In this document: positions 21,821 through 33,284 of the stretch, one piece after another | Layout: every line of letters begins with the position of its first letter | How positions within the stretch are numbered: the first letter of the stretch is position 1 | Assembly (NCBI GenBank): GCA_036898135.1 | Contig: JBAHVR010000308.1 | Span: forward strand, 367,501 to 431,500 | Source: Oncomelania hupensis | Lineage: Eukaryota > Mollusca > Gastropoda > Littorinimorpha > Pomatiopsidae | Length of the DNA: 64,000 nucleotides | Direction of reading: 5' to 3' | Notes under the pieces: generated by a model | Told to the model about the DNA's origin: nothing | What the model saw: only the letters and a program-made list of their open reading frames with translations | The model's database searches: none | Made by a program: the position numbers and the translations under genes

Positions 21821-23629
21821 TGTAAGCCCCTTTCACCCCCCCACCCCACGGCGCACCCCCAACAAAAAGGAGAGATAACACCATACTGCAAGGGTTCTGT
21901 CAGGAATGGCTTCATAAGGGCTCACAAGAGGTTGCCGGGTTTAATAAAATATCAGTTCTGACACTATCCCCGACAAACCGATCTTTCCACAGGTATAGGC
22001 CTCGCCGAGGCATCCCAAATCCACCCAAAAAGAAACAACACCTCCCGCCCACAGCGGAGAGAATTGCGTTTCACAAAAAATTAATAGGATGGATGCCTTC
22101 CCAAAAGCCACAACCTGAGGAAACAAAGGTCTGTCAGAGAAAAATTTATTTACCTTTCATTATGGAAAGTTATGTGTAAAATATAATAAATTTTATTTTA
22201 AACTCTGTTTGTAAAAATTATAAAAATGTGTTTGAGATGCATGAAATGAAAATGCACAGTGACTTGTAAACTTCAAGTAGAGAAAGAATCAGAATTCTTG
22301 TCTTAGACTAAACAATTAGAGTATTTAGAAAGAAAAAGAAATACTAACTAAACACACATTTTATTTAAACGACACTTCACAAAACATTTAATACAAAACG
22401 GAGACCACACACAGAATGATGGGGAAATAAAAGAAATAATTTATTCTTTCTTTGGGGTTTTGTTTCTGGATTTTTCTCACATCACATTCATGCAAAACTT
22501 TCACAGTTGTCTTTCTTGCAAAACATAGCTTTCGATTCATACAAGATTTCTTCTAGAAAATTTCATATTATAAAAATTAGTATTATTTGAATTCTGTTAA
22601 ATATTTCGTTCTATAATTATAACAAAACAATAACTGATTACAGATTTCAGGTTGTTGCATATTTTCTAGCGTTCTAAAAATTACTATTTAGGTTAATACA
22701 TAAAGAAAAAGGAAATTCCGGGTATTTCATTGGAAACCAAAAAATCGTTGAAAATCACATAGATTCAAAACATAAAAATTTCAGGCTACACCGTGAATCA
22801 AAACTATTAAAATAAAATATTGTGAAGTCGCAGAAACACAGAAATTCTAGTATACAAATCCATTCACAACCTCGGAGAATAACGGTCAGAATTTAGAAAT
22901 TTCATATTTTCACAATAAAATGTTTACCGGGTTAGGAGAATTTAGTTAGAAATTTTGTTCTTTACGTGGACTTAGAGGGCTATTGTAATTCTAAAATTCC
23001 GAAAAGGCTCAAAACAGCGTTGAAAAGAAGGAAGAAAAAAAAAACTAAGTCCACGGACGCGCAAACCCACCGAAATTTACTTTCACATTCAAGCTGTCAT
23101 CATCTTTTTCTAAATCAGCGTAAGAGTTGTTGGCCGCCATCACAGTCCGTTTTATAAGCAAAACAAAAGGGTAAAACAGCCAATCAACATCCATGTTTCA
23201 CAACACGTGATCTATACTAGCAAATCAGGTAATGGTTTTAACATTCCTGTATCAATGAGAGAGGGAAACAGTCTAGTGTGTACAGATTTTAATCAAATGT
23301 ACTGGTTTTTGGAAAATAACAGGGTCTACCATAATCATAGGTAAGAAGTTTATTGGTCATACTTTATTAGGAACCATCGAGGAGTAGAATCTGATAATTC
23401 TTAAAGAAAATACACGAACTCAAACATGTTTAACCGGCCTAGTTCCAACGTGGTGACAAATTTGAGGTATAATTAACCGACCCGGTTCCCCCCCGATTCG
23501 AACATATTTATAACAGGATAACAGGATAACAGGATAACAGGAATTTATTTCGCCAATTGACATGTAATAGATACAACAATCGGAATATTATTTGGTGTTG
23601 GACAATGGCAGAATGTTTTAGATTTAACA

Positions 23630-23720
23630 TCTCTCTCTCTTTCTCTCTCTTACTCTTTCTCTCTCTTTCTTACACACACGCACACATACCTACATACACA
23701 AATACACACATGTATGCACA
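23630..23720. repeat. CT and CA simple repeats in the LINE 3' UTR
   Basis: TCTCTCTCTTTCTCTCTC followed by ACACACGCACACATACC-type sequence. Confidence 0.7.
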
Positions 23721-23899
23721 ACCACACGCACTCGCACAGCATACCCAACAATAACAGATAAACAGAAAGATATAGTAAAACACAAATGACTAGTCTAAAG
23801 TGATCACAAAAACATTCTAAATTATAGTAGTCACTGTAGTATATAGATATAGATGTACGAGCATGTAGGGAGAAGCAGGGCGTGCGCACGGCAGGGGGA

Positions 23900-26851
23900 T
23901 CAGTGGTTGGAGGAGGATGCGGCGTTTAGAGATCTTACAGTTTGAGGGTAAAAGGAATCTTTAAAGCGGGAAGTGTGGGATCTGAAGGATCGAAAGCGGC
24001 GGCCAGAGGGGAGAAGTTCGAACAGGGGGTGGGCAGGGTGGGAAGGGTCAGAGAGGATCTTGTCGGCTCTGTTGAGAGAGCGGGTCGAGTAGATGGAGGC
24101 CAGAGAGGGGAGCTCACAGCCGACAATCCTGCCTGCCGTGCGCACAACCTGCTCCAGCCGGTCTTTGTCGAGCTGCGTTGCTGTTCCGAACCAGACCGTG
24201 ATGGAAAATGTTAGGACGCTCTCCACCACGGCCCGGTAGAACTGGAGGAGAATGTCTTTGGAAAGGCCAAACTTCCTCAGCTGTCTGAGGAAGTACAGTC
24301 GTTGATGGGCCCGCTTCACGATGGTGTTAATGTTGGCACCCCAGCTGAGGTCGTCGGAGATGAGGGAACCCAGGAACTTGAACGAGTCTACTGTCTCGAT
24401 GGCTTGTCCATTGATGAGCAGTGGATCTTTGGGGTCCTGGTTCCTGCGGTAGTCCACAATCATCTCGACTGTTTTGGAGGTGTTCAGTTCGAGGTTGTTG
24501 TCTTCGCACCACGACACCAAGTGGTCGACTTCCTGGCGGTATGTTGTTTCGTCGCCGTTGGAGATGATGCCCTCGACCGTGGTGTCGTCAGCGAACTTCA
24601 CGAGCTGAACACTGTCAGCACGGGACACACAGTCATTGGTGAAGAGGCAGTAGAGGAGAGGTGAAAGGACACAGCCTTGCGGCGTGCCTGTGTTGAGAAT
24701 TAGGGTTTTGGAAAGGTTGGAGCCAATCTTGACAGTCTGAGGGCGGTAGAGAAGAAAGTTCAAGAGCCAGTGACAGGTGGAGAGAGGAAGATCGAAGGAG
24801 CAGAGCTTGTCGAAGAGTTTCTGGGGGATGACAGTGTTGAAGGCACTGCTGAAGTCGATAAACAGGAGTCGAGCGTAGCGGTCGGGGGACTCAAGGTGTT
24901 GGAGGACAAAGTGCAGAGCCAAGGCGACGGCGTCGTCCACAGACCGGTTGGCGCGATAGGCGAACTGAAGGGGATCCATCTTCTCCGTGGTGAGAGCCTG
25001 CAGATGCCGGAGGACTAGTCGTTCCAGCACTTTCATCACCACGGAGGTCAGCGCCACCGGTCTGTAGTCGTTGAGGGACGCCACCTTGGCCTTCTTCGGG
25101 ACCGGAATGATGGTAGAAGTCTTGAAGCAGAGGGGGACAGTGGACAGTTCGAGAGAGGAGTTGAAGAGGGAGGTGAAGATGGGGGCGAGTTGATGGGAGC
25201 AGTGGCGGAGGGTGGAGGAGCACGATACCCCGTCGGGGCCAGCCGCCTTCCTGCAGTTCTGCCGGCTAAACAGCCGCCGCACCTCTGATTCTTCAATGAC
25301 GAAAGGCGGGGGTAGTAAAGAGGCAGGGTCGGGGGGCGTGACGGTGACGGGGGTGGTGTTCTGCCGATCGAACCGAGCGTAGAACTCGTTGAGCTGGTCA
25401 GGGAGGTCGTTGTTGTCTGCGTCAGCAGGAGGGGCCTTCTTGTTGATGTTGGTGATGGTCTGCAGGCCCCGCCAGACTGCGCGAGCGCTGCCGGACTGGA
25501 ACTGTGCTTCCAGCTTCTGGCGATACTGCCACTTGGCCGCGCGGATTGCTTTCTCCAGTTCGCGCTTGGCCTGTCGGTAGGCCGTCTGGTCTCCGCTTCT
25601 GTGTGCCTCCAACTTGGCCTTCACCTGTGCCTTGAGGGCGCCGGTGAACCAGGGCTTGTCGTTGGGCCACACCCTGACCTGCTTGGTGGGGATGCAGGAT
25701 TCCTCGCAGAAGCTGATGTACGCTGTTATCACATCAGCTCGCTCGTCAAAGTTGGCGCAGGGGTCTGTCAGCGCGTCCCAGTCCGTGCAGTCCAGGCAGC
25801 CCTGCAGTTGTTCAATGGAGTCCTGGTCCCATCGCTTGATGGTACGTTGCTGGGGTTTGGCGGACTTGAGTTTCTGGCGGTAGGCGGGGAGGAGGTGGAT
25901 GAAGTTGTGGTCGGAGTTGCCGAGAGGGGGGCGTGCTACGGCGCTATAGGCGCCACTGATGGTACTGTAGCACAGGTCGAGGGTCGTTTCATACCTTGTT
26001 TTGCATTTGACGTGCTGCTTGTAGCGGGGTAGGGGCTTACTGAGGGAGATGTGATTAAAATCACCAAGGACGATGACATGGGCGTCGGGGTCTGAATTTT
26101 CAATGTCAGTGATTTGTTTGGATAGTTCACTGAGGGCGATGGTGGGGTTTGCAGCGGGGTGGATGTAGACTCCCACTAGCACAATGGAGGAGAATTCCCG
26201 GGGGAGATAAAAAGGGCGACACTTGAGGAAGATAGTTTCAAGGTGGGGGGAGCAGAAGGTGGAGAGAACAGTGTTGTCGGTGCACCAGCGATCGTTAATC
26301 ATGAAGCAGACGCCGCCTCCGTCCATCTTTCCAGATAGTACGAGGTTGCGGTCGGCACGGAAGATGGAGAAGCCTTGGGGTTGAAAAGCAGTATCGGGGT
26401 GGGAGGGTTGAAGCCAGGTTTCAGTGAGGCATACAACAGAACAGTCGCGGAAGTTGCGTTGAGTACGGAAAAGATACAATAGTTCGTCGAACTTGTTGGT
26501 CAGCTTACGGACGTTGGAGAGAAGGATGCAGGGGAGAGAAGGACGTAGAGAGCGACGGCGAAAGCGAACAAGCAGCCCGCCGCGCTTACCTCGCTTGCGC
26601 ATAGGCTTATCGCGTGATAGCGTCATGCGTTGGGAGCCTGTGGCTTCGTTCATCGCGCGGGAAAGAATGTCAGATTCAGCGATGGAAATCAACAAATCTG
26701 AAGTGTACTTGCCGTTCATACTGTCACGAATGCGAAGAAGTTCCTCACTCGAGTACGCTTGCACACACACTACTCTTTCTACACTCAAACACACAAGAAA
26801 CATCAGTATAAACACAGAGCCTATCACCGTGTCGCCATAGGTCGGCGCCAT
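23900..26851 (-). CDS. LINE endonuclease-reverse transcriptase, 983 aa
   Basis: I start it at ATG 26849-26851 (MAPTYGDTVIG). The longer frame to 26905 begins in the host LTR. Order: hydrophobic signal-like segment (residues 8-31), basic linker (KRGKRGGLLVRFRRR, ~85-100), then an apurinic-type endonuclease (LSNVRKL ~112, TETWL with Glu ~144, LGDFNH ~262-267, NSDHN ~312-316). The reverse transcriptase follows (NDYRPVALTS ~594, FIDFSSAFN with Asp ~666, TGTPQGCVLSP ~721, KFADDTT ~752-758). The C-terminus is a Ser/Arg-rich tail (LLPSGRRFRSFRSHTSRFKD). All catalytic motifs look intact, so the protein could be active. Confidence 0.92.
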   Translation of the reverse strand: MAPTYGDTVIGSVFILMFLVCLSVERVVCVQAYSSEELLRIRDSMNGKYTSDLLISIAESDILSRAMNEATGSQRMTLSRDKPMRKRGKRGGLLVRFRRRSLRPSLPCILLSNVRKLTNKFDELLYLFRTQRNFRDCSVVCLTETWLQPSHPDTAFQPQGFSIFRADRNLVLSGKMDGGGVCFMINDRWCTDNTVLSTFCSPHLETIFLKCRPFYLPREFSSIVLVGVYIHPAANPTIALSELSKQITDIENSDPDAHVIVLGDFNHISLSKPLPRYKQHVKCKTRYETTLDLCYSTISGAYSAVARPPLGNSDHNFIHLLPAYRQKLKSAKPQQRTIKRWDQDSIEQLQGCLDCTDWDALTDPCANFDERADVITAYISFCEESCIPTKQVRVWPNDKPWFTGALKAQVKAKLEAHRSGDQTAYRQAKRELEKAIRAAKWQYRQKLEAQFQSGSARAVWRGLQTITNINKKAPPADADNNDLPDQLNEFYARFDRQNTTPVTVTPPDPASLLPPPFVIEESEVRRLFSRQNCRKAAGPDGVSCSSTLRHCSHQLAPIFTSLFNSSLELSTVPLCFKTSTIIPVPKKAKVASLNDYRPVALTSVVMKVLERLVLRHLQALTTEKMDPLQFAYRANRSVDDAVALALHFVLQHLESPDRYARLLFIDFSSAFNTVIPQKLFDKLCSFDLPLSTCHWLLNFLLYRPQTVKIGSNLSKTLILNTGTPQGCVLSPLLYCLFTNDCVSRADSVQLVKFADDTTVEGIISNGDETTYRQEVDHLVSWCEDNNLELNTSKTVEMIVDYRRNQDPKDPLLINGQAIETVDSFKFLGSLISDDLSWGANINTIVKRAHQRLYFLRQLRKFGLSKDILLQFYRAVVESVLTFSITVWFGTATQLDKDRLEQVVRTAGRIVGCELPSLASIYSTRSLNRADKILSDPSHPAHPLFELLPSGRRFRSFRSHTSRFKDSFYPQTVRSLNAASSSNH

Positions 26852-27992
26852 CTTGAATTGGTAAAACGAATCGGTGCAGAAAAATGAGAGTCGGTTTTTT
26901 AGCAACCCGAAACGCTTAAGATCAGCGCTCCCTATGAGTCGGACAGCTGCACCGGTTTAGCAACATTTTCTCTGACCTTTCCGAACTGTCAACAAAAATC
27001 TCTGTGTAATTTTCCCATTCAACTTTTTCTTCCATGTTTACGCCCGGTGCAGACATACTGTAATCAATGCATAAAAATTTGGGTCTGTACATTATCAACC
27101 CTAAACACTTAGGATTAGTGCTCCAAGTGACTTGAATAGCTGCACCGAATTAACACGATTTTCCATTAACTTCTTCAAACTATAAATGTAAGGGTCTAGG
27201 CAATTCTTCCATTGAACTGTTTCTTTTGTCTTTATAATGGAAATTCCCAATCTAAAACTTCTCCTCCACACTACATTTTATTTACAATTCTATTTGCTAT
27301 AAAAGACTAACAAAAATACAGACAGCGGAAAGGCTAGAATTAATTCTTCCTAAGAAAAACTAAACATACTGTCTAGATCTAGAATCCCGCTAAAATTCTC
27401 AATCAGGTTACCTTGACTACCTATGGTAACCGGAAATTCTTTTCCACAGTCTACTGATCAATCACATTTTCCTTCACAAAGCGATCCTAGCAACTCGAAA
27501 CAAATCTTTTAACCACTCAAATTTCACTTCACAACACATCCAAGAATTCGTTAAAATAGTTCTCAATTGGTATGCCATTTTCACTGCATATACACACAAT
27601 TTAGTTTCGATATTTAGATCCAGTACCAAAACTATCCCTAGATAAAATAAGAATATTTTTCTTCACACACATCCACAGAAATCAATAGCGGATACAATTC
27701 GACGATCAAAATTTTACACCACTAGAAAACACACAGTTCACAATAATAATCTCACTAGTACCTGCATGCTTACTGTTGTCGTCTGCTCAAGCTCAAAAGG
27801 CACAAATTCCTATAGGCCAAGGTACATGTATAACCAAAACAACCATAGGCACATGCAACCTAGTTATTAATTAATAATCAAGTTATAAATTTACAACAAA
27901 AGGTTTTCTAGCCTTCCAAAGAGGTTTACAAATTTACTAATTTATTATTTTTTTAAAAATTAAATATTTGATAAGCCAACCGGAGGGGCTTA

Positions 27993-28115
<123 letters not shown>

Positions 28116-28182
28116 GATATACCCCCTTGCTTTTGGGTACCCCCACTATAATTGCATGTAAATTTATCACTTGTAGACGGAC

Positions 28183-28203
28183 CGCTAACCCTAACCCTAA
28201 CCC
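28183..28203. repeat. Short interstitial telomere-like repeat
   Basis: GCTAACCCTAACCCTAACCC contains three CCCTAA units. Downstream, the phrase CTGCCTTACCCTAATCGTCG occurs twice in tandem (28216, 28241) and once more in changed form. Confidence 0.75.
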
Positions 28204-28301
28204 GTTTCGAGTGCACTGCCTTACCCTAATCGTCGAGGCACTGCCTTACCCTAATCGTCGAGGCACTGCGCTTACCCTAAGATCGTTTTCTGGGAGCCGC
28301 C

Positions 28302-28337
28302 TTGGATCCGGGGACCCAGCTGGGTCCCCAGATCCAA
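28302..28337. repeat. Near-perfect 36-bp palindrome
   Basis: Arms of 18 bases (TTGGATCCGGGGACCCAG and its complement) with one internal mismatch and no loop, centred at 28319/28320. It lies between two long AT arrays. Confidence 0.85.
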
Positions 28338-28399
28338 AGTCGGGTACCCAAATGACCGGTTGGTGACTTTTAAGGTGCCCAGAAACCATAGTTTATAAG

Positions 28400-28582
<183 letters not shown>

Positions 28583-28711
28583 TGGAGGTAGGGTAAAGGG
28601 AGCGGTGGAGGGAGGCGTCTTAAAGAATAACTGAATACACAAAACAGTTCTTTAAATAGGTCTTCCAATGTTAGGTACTAAACACGGTATGCAATGTAGT
28701 ACATCTACAAT

Positions 28712-28715
<4 letters not shown>

Positions 28716-28786
<71 letters not shown>
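28716..28786. repeat. (GA)n microsatellite
   Basis: About 35 GA units with one interruption. Confidence 0.95.
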
Positions 28787-28788
<2 letters not shown>

Positions 28789-28789
28789 A

Positions 28790-29690
28790 CTATTTTCACT
28801 TCACTGGCTTCCTATCCAAGCACGCATTGACTACAAACTGTCAGTTCTCTGTCACAGTTTCTTCTCTGGTACCTGTCCATCCTATCTTAGTCAATTCCTG
28901 TCTGCTTACTCACCTGCCCGACAGTTGCGTTTATCCGCAGAAACTCATATCCTCACCACACCTAGAGTACGCACAAAAACTTACGGTGAAAGATCTTTTG
29001 CTTTTTGTGGCCCTAAACAATGAAATTCGCTGCCAGCTAACATTCGTAGTCTTGCATCCACGCAGACTTTCAAGAAAGCACTCAAAACACATCTTTTCAA
29101 GCATTACTTCCCACTGATTGAACTAACGAACATCACAATTCTTCCGCCTGCTGACATCCAGTCGACTGCCCAGTTTTAAACCTTGCGGTGAATGCTTGTG
29201 TCCGTGTTGAAGGTCATCTATTAATTTTATATAAGGGTATTTATCAATGTCGTACAAGTTCTTTTATACTACTAGTTTAGTTAAATGTATTTGTTGTAGT
29301 TGAGTCTAGTCCTTTTTAATGTTGTGATTCAGGTCTTTTCATTGTATTTTACTGTTTTAAGAAATGTTTACAATCTTATGTTTTGTTTTTAAGGTGTGTA
29401 ATGTTTTCAGTTGTATTGCTTTGTTAAATTATGTGATAATGAATGTTTTTATTGTGGACGTGTACTTTGGCCAGGCGCTCGTGCGTCTGTGTGTGTCTGT
29501 ACTGTTAATTAATGTACATACTTCTGGTTTAGCAGTTTTTACTAGGCATGTTTTTGTAATACATATTTTATTCTGTTTTAATATTATTGCTTTTTTTAGT
29601 GCATTGCAAAGCGTGGCGAGCCCATGTTTGTTGGGGTACCACGCTATATAAATCTACCGTATTATTTATTATTATTATTATTATCATTAT
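28790..29690 (+). pseudogene. 3' end of a decayed LINE
   Basis: A broken frame reads KTYGERSFAFCGPK, stop, NSLPANIRSLASTQTFKKAL then KTHLFKHYF. This is the conserved C-terminal tail of many CR1-like LINEs (W/NSLP..IR...FK..LKTHLF). A ~550-base 3' UTR follows and ends GGTACCACGCTATATAAATC and a (TTA)n tract at 29665-29700. Confidence 0.65.
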
Positions 29691-29699
29691 TATTATTAT

Positions 29700-29734
<35 letters not shown>

Positions 29735-29769
29735 CAGTAAGCTGTAATACAATATAAAGATAAAGATAG

Positions 29770-29836
<67 letters not shown>

Positions 29837-29905
29837 AGAAAGAGAGAATGAGAGAGAAAGAGAGAAGAGAGAGAAAGAGAGAAGAGAAAGAGAGTGTGTG
29901 AAAGA
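29700..29905. repeat. (AG)n arrays
   Basis: Two GA arrays (29700-29731 and 29773-29834) followed by imperfect GAGAAAGAGA repeats. Confidence 0.95.
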
Positions 29906-30239
29906 GAGAGATAGAAGTAGAAGAAGAAGAAGTGAAACAATATGAAGAGATACAGATAGAGAGAGAAAGTAAGGAGGTGTGTGAAAGTGAGGCTGTGGCG
30001 GAAAGGGAACATTCCATTACATCTTTTTTTAAAAACTTTAATGCTAAATTGTGTGAAAAGCAGCGTGATTAAAAAAATCAGAGTAGAAGTGCATTAAAGC
30101 CCATATGACTGACATGCTTCTTCTTAGGGGCATATTCCCAATATTCTACATGAAAGCGTGCCCAATATGGGTTAACCTAAAAAAAACTGAAGCAAAACAA
30201 TTGCATAAGAAAAGGTATAATAAAAAACAACAATAACCT

Positions 30240-30480
30240 TGAGATTACCTTGACATTCACATGACCTCTGATGCTGATGGCTGATCAAATAAACCAATGT
30301 TGATTCATACTGTGAGTAAAATATTCTTGACCCTGTGACTTTGACCTTGAACTGAGAACAATAACCAATATTGTTTGAAGTTTTCATAGATATACACCAT
30401 CCTACTAAGTTTGGTTGTAAAAAATAAAACAGTTTCAGAGGAATTATACACTTCAAAATTTTGCGCAGACGGACGAACAT
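30240..30480. repeat. Dispersed low-copy repeat with GACCTTGAC phrases
   Basis: TGACTTTGACCTTGAACTGA and AGTTTCAGAGG type phrases resemble segments at 38590-38880, 39540-39760, 40230-40450 and 48050-48740. An old, degenerate family. Confidence 0.45.
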
Positions 30481-30559
30481 TTTAATTTTGATATTATTTT
30501 GGGAGTACTTATTTCGTGCAAAATCTGGAAAATATTTTTGGGAGGTTGAGTACACAGAC

Positions 30560-31380
30560 TTACATTGTATTCATGTCAAAGAGGAAAAATAAAAACAGAC
30601 TAATCATAATTACTGAGCATAGCAAGAACAAATCCGATTACAATATACCATGTTATTCAATATTCCAATACATAATTTACCAAAAGCACTGTCAAAGCAT
30701 ACGAAAATTGTATAATGTGCAGATAATGCTGCTATATGGATTAAAACATAGGTAAGAAAATGTACAAACAAAAAACCCAACTATACATTATATTCAAAAC
30801 CTATATAAAAATGAATTAAACCTGCTCTCTAAATATATAAAAGAGAGGGTTTTGAATTATCAGGTGTTACTTAAAAAGGTCAAAATCCAAAATTATACAT
30901 AGTTGTTACACAATTACAATAAAAATAACGTATTAAATTTTTAGGAGTATTTTGACTTCTAAACTAAACTGACGAACTCACACTGAACACTTAATTTTAA
31001 AAGCAAGAAAACGAGTAAATATTTTGAAAATTGTAAGTGAACATCACAGATGAAATAATTAAAAAAAACATTACTTCATATAGCTATTTCCCAAGTTAGA
31101 TCTTCATTAACATATGAATAAGAAGTTTACTTTGCTGCTTACGTATATTACGAAACTTCAAAACATACGTTGTAGAGCAGTAAAATTGGCAAGTGCGGTT
31201 CCAGTGAGTACACAATTAATTAAAACTTATACAGCCGAAATATTATCTTTAGAAGAACAAGGACAGCTGTCATGCACTATGTAATTCAAAGCTTGTCAGT
31301 AAACAATTGAGTATCAAATGATGTTTATTTTGATTGTGAAGAATATCCCAAAATATAAGAAACAATTCCTTATCTTCAAC
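30560..31380. other. No gene recognised
   Basis: Very AT-rich sequence with only short chance frames. Confidence 0.5.
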
Positions 31381-31391
31381 CAATTAAAAAT

Positions 31392-31592
31392 TATCCTGCA
31401 AGGAGGCAGAAGAAGAGAGAGGCAGAAAAAGAGGTGGGAGGCAACATTCGAGAATGGACTGGCTTGACACTGAGCGAAGCCATGAGGGTTGCTGGGGTTG
31501 CTGAGGACAGAGACAGATGGAATACGCTGGTTAAACAATCATCTGTGGTGTCCCCACGACCTTCGAGTTACGGTATAGGATAGGATAGAATA
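31392..31592 (+). pseudogene. 3' end of the RTE-like LINE (copy D) with ATAGG tail
   Basis: Matches GGAGGCAGAAGAAGAGAGAG and GAATGGACTGGCTTGACACT of the family. It then has GGTTGCTGGGGTTGCTGAGG, a small internal duplication, and ends GGTATAGGATAGGATAG. Confidence 0.85.
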
Positions 31593-31916
31593 GTAAATCA
31601 AACAATGATTGAATGTAGGCTAACATTGATATATTAAACATACCCATTTTACCATCAATTCCTTATATGCCATTTTGGAAACACTTATATGCAAATTTTG
31701 ATGTAGATTATCTTAAAGTTACTAACGTTGAAAATATGAATATAAAGTACAAAAAATTAAAAAAAAAAACTCTTGTTAAACATATTTAAAGATGGTTGAA
31801 AGCTGGATTCACTTGATAGAAGGTCGGTGTTTTAAAAAAAAAAAAAGCTCTAAAAAATAAAAAAAGACTACACACTACACAGTCATGTAAATCCCATGAA
31901 TTTAGTTATTCATTGC

Positions 31917-32155
31917 TTACATAGTCCAGCGGACTGCAAAGAGACCGAATCAGGACCATTAAATCAGGACCACAACTTGTTTGAAAAGGACTCACCCCTG
32001 ATCAGTATAAAAAAATCAGAAACAACCCTAGTGGTAAAACTGAACTGAAGGCACTCTACTGCCGGTCACTTTACAATAAAGACATCCCACGCAGGGGACG
32101 ATGAGGCAATGCTCTAACTTACCGAACCACTGTTTACAAAATAAAAAGAAAGAAT
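31917..32155. repeat. Dispersed repeat, copy 1 of a local pair
   Basis: GTCCAGCGGACTGCAAAGAG, CCGGTCACTTTACAATAAAG and GCAGGGGACG occur in the same order at 33078-33270. The reverse complement of the right end resembles a tRNA head (GTGGTTCGGTAAGTTAGAGC), so it may be a SINE on the minus strand. Confidence 0.6.
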
Positions 32156-32651
32156 ATAAACAATTATAAAATATCAACAATACACATACATCTAAAATGC
32201 CTACATTGCTAAATAATATCACAGAAAGCTCTAGTGACCATTTGCCAGAATGCGTCCAATATTTCCAAGCTGACCCAACAGACCTCAAAAACAAATGAGG
32301 AGTTTTGGGAACGTTTTCAAGAAAAACGGTAGGCAACTGGTCTAGCGAAGAAGAAGATAGTATAGTAGATTGATAGAACAGAGTAGGAATGAGAAAGAAC
32401 AAAGGAGAAAGACAGCGACAGTGGGAATTTAAATCACTAAATTTTCAGAAAGTGGGGATACTATTTATACAGAAATCCCCGGCACCCCCACGGGAGTTGG
32501 AGTGGAGGGGGGAGGGGGGAAAGGTTCTATGAATGATTGTAATAATCAATTATCTAGTCATGAACTCATCTCATTAATAGAAAAGCTTTTTCAAAAACTC
32601 GCGAGAAAGCAGAATAGTTTATCATGTTTAAGAAATATTGCTTTTTAATGA

Positions 32652-32672
32652 ATGAAAGAATGAATGAATGAA

Positions 32673-32745
<73 letters not shown>
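32652..32745. repeat. (GAAT)n and (AAT)n microsatellites
   Basis: Four to five GAAT units followed by about 24 AAT units. Confidence 0.95.
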
Positions 32746-32748
<3 letters not shown>

Positions 32749-33019
32749 AAAAGTTGCATCTGCATCAACTCAAAGCGAATATATAAAAAGCGCTCGAATT
32801 CCTGTTTAACAATATATGTAAAGGTATTGGTTGTATATGTTGACAACCAGTTCATATAAAACATTTATTATTTTAATGTACATCGTTGTTACCACTGTAC
32901 ACAACAAAGAATGTAATGCAGAAAAAAAGCACTGATGATATTAATAATATAGTGTACAGTCAAGCGACAATAAAAACAATAGCAAATATTGATTTTATCA
33001 ATATTTTCGCTTGTATAGA

Positions 33020-33065
33020 TAAGTGTGTTTGTGTGTGTGCGTGCGTGCGTGTGTGTGTGTGTGCG
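33020..33065. repeat. (TG)n/(GTGC)n microsatellite
   Basis: TGTGTTTGTGTGTGTGCGTG-type repeat. Confidence 0.85.
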
Positions 33066-33069
33066 TTAG

Positions 33070-33280
33070 TCATTGTTTATAGGGTCCAGCGGACTGCAAA
33101 GAGCCAAATTAGGACCACAACTTGGAAGAGGACTCGCCCCTGATCCGTATAAAAGATCTGCTGAAACAACCCCAAGGCACTTCACCAGCCGGTCACTTTA
33201 CAATAAAGGCATCCCGTGCAGGGGACGCTGATGCTGTACTTTAATTTATCGAATCCCCAAAACACAACAGAATATAAACA
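33070..33280. repeat. Dispersed repeat, copy 2 of a local pair
   Basis: Same family and orientation as 31917-32155, about 1.15 kb away, with scattered differences. Confidence 0.6.
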
Positions 33281-33284
33281 TCAT

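Larger units (their letters stand above)
23514..26870 (-). mobile_element. CR1/L2/Rex1-type LINE, apparently intact, nested in the Gypsy LTR
   Basis: About 3.36 kb on the minus strand. The 5' end is only ~19 bases before the ATG and the single long frame is uninterrupted. The ~390-base 3' UTR contains CT/CA-rich repeats, and the 3' end is about four copies of the octamer TCCTGTTA (23514-23541 on the plus strand as TAACAGGA). A direct duplication of the target is at most 2 bp (AA). Short or absent target duplications and octamer 3' tails are known for CR1-group elements. Confidence 0.9.

Noticed and set aside
24302..25018. Plus-strand frames over the LINE
   Set aside because: Shadows of the 983-codon minus-strand reverse transcriptase gene.
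26852..26905. Upstream ATG extending the LINE protein by 18 residues
   Set aside because: Those codons lie largely in the host Gypsy LTR and are not part of the LINE.
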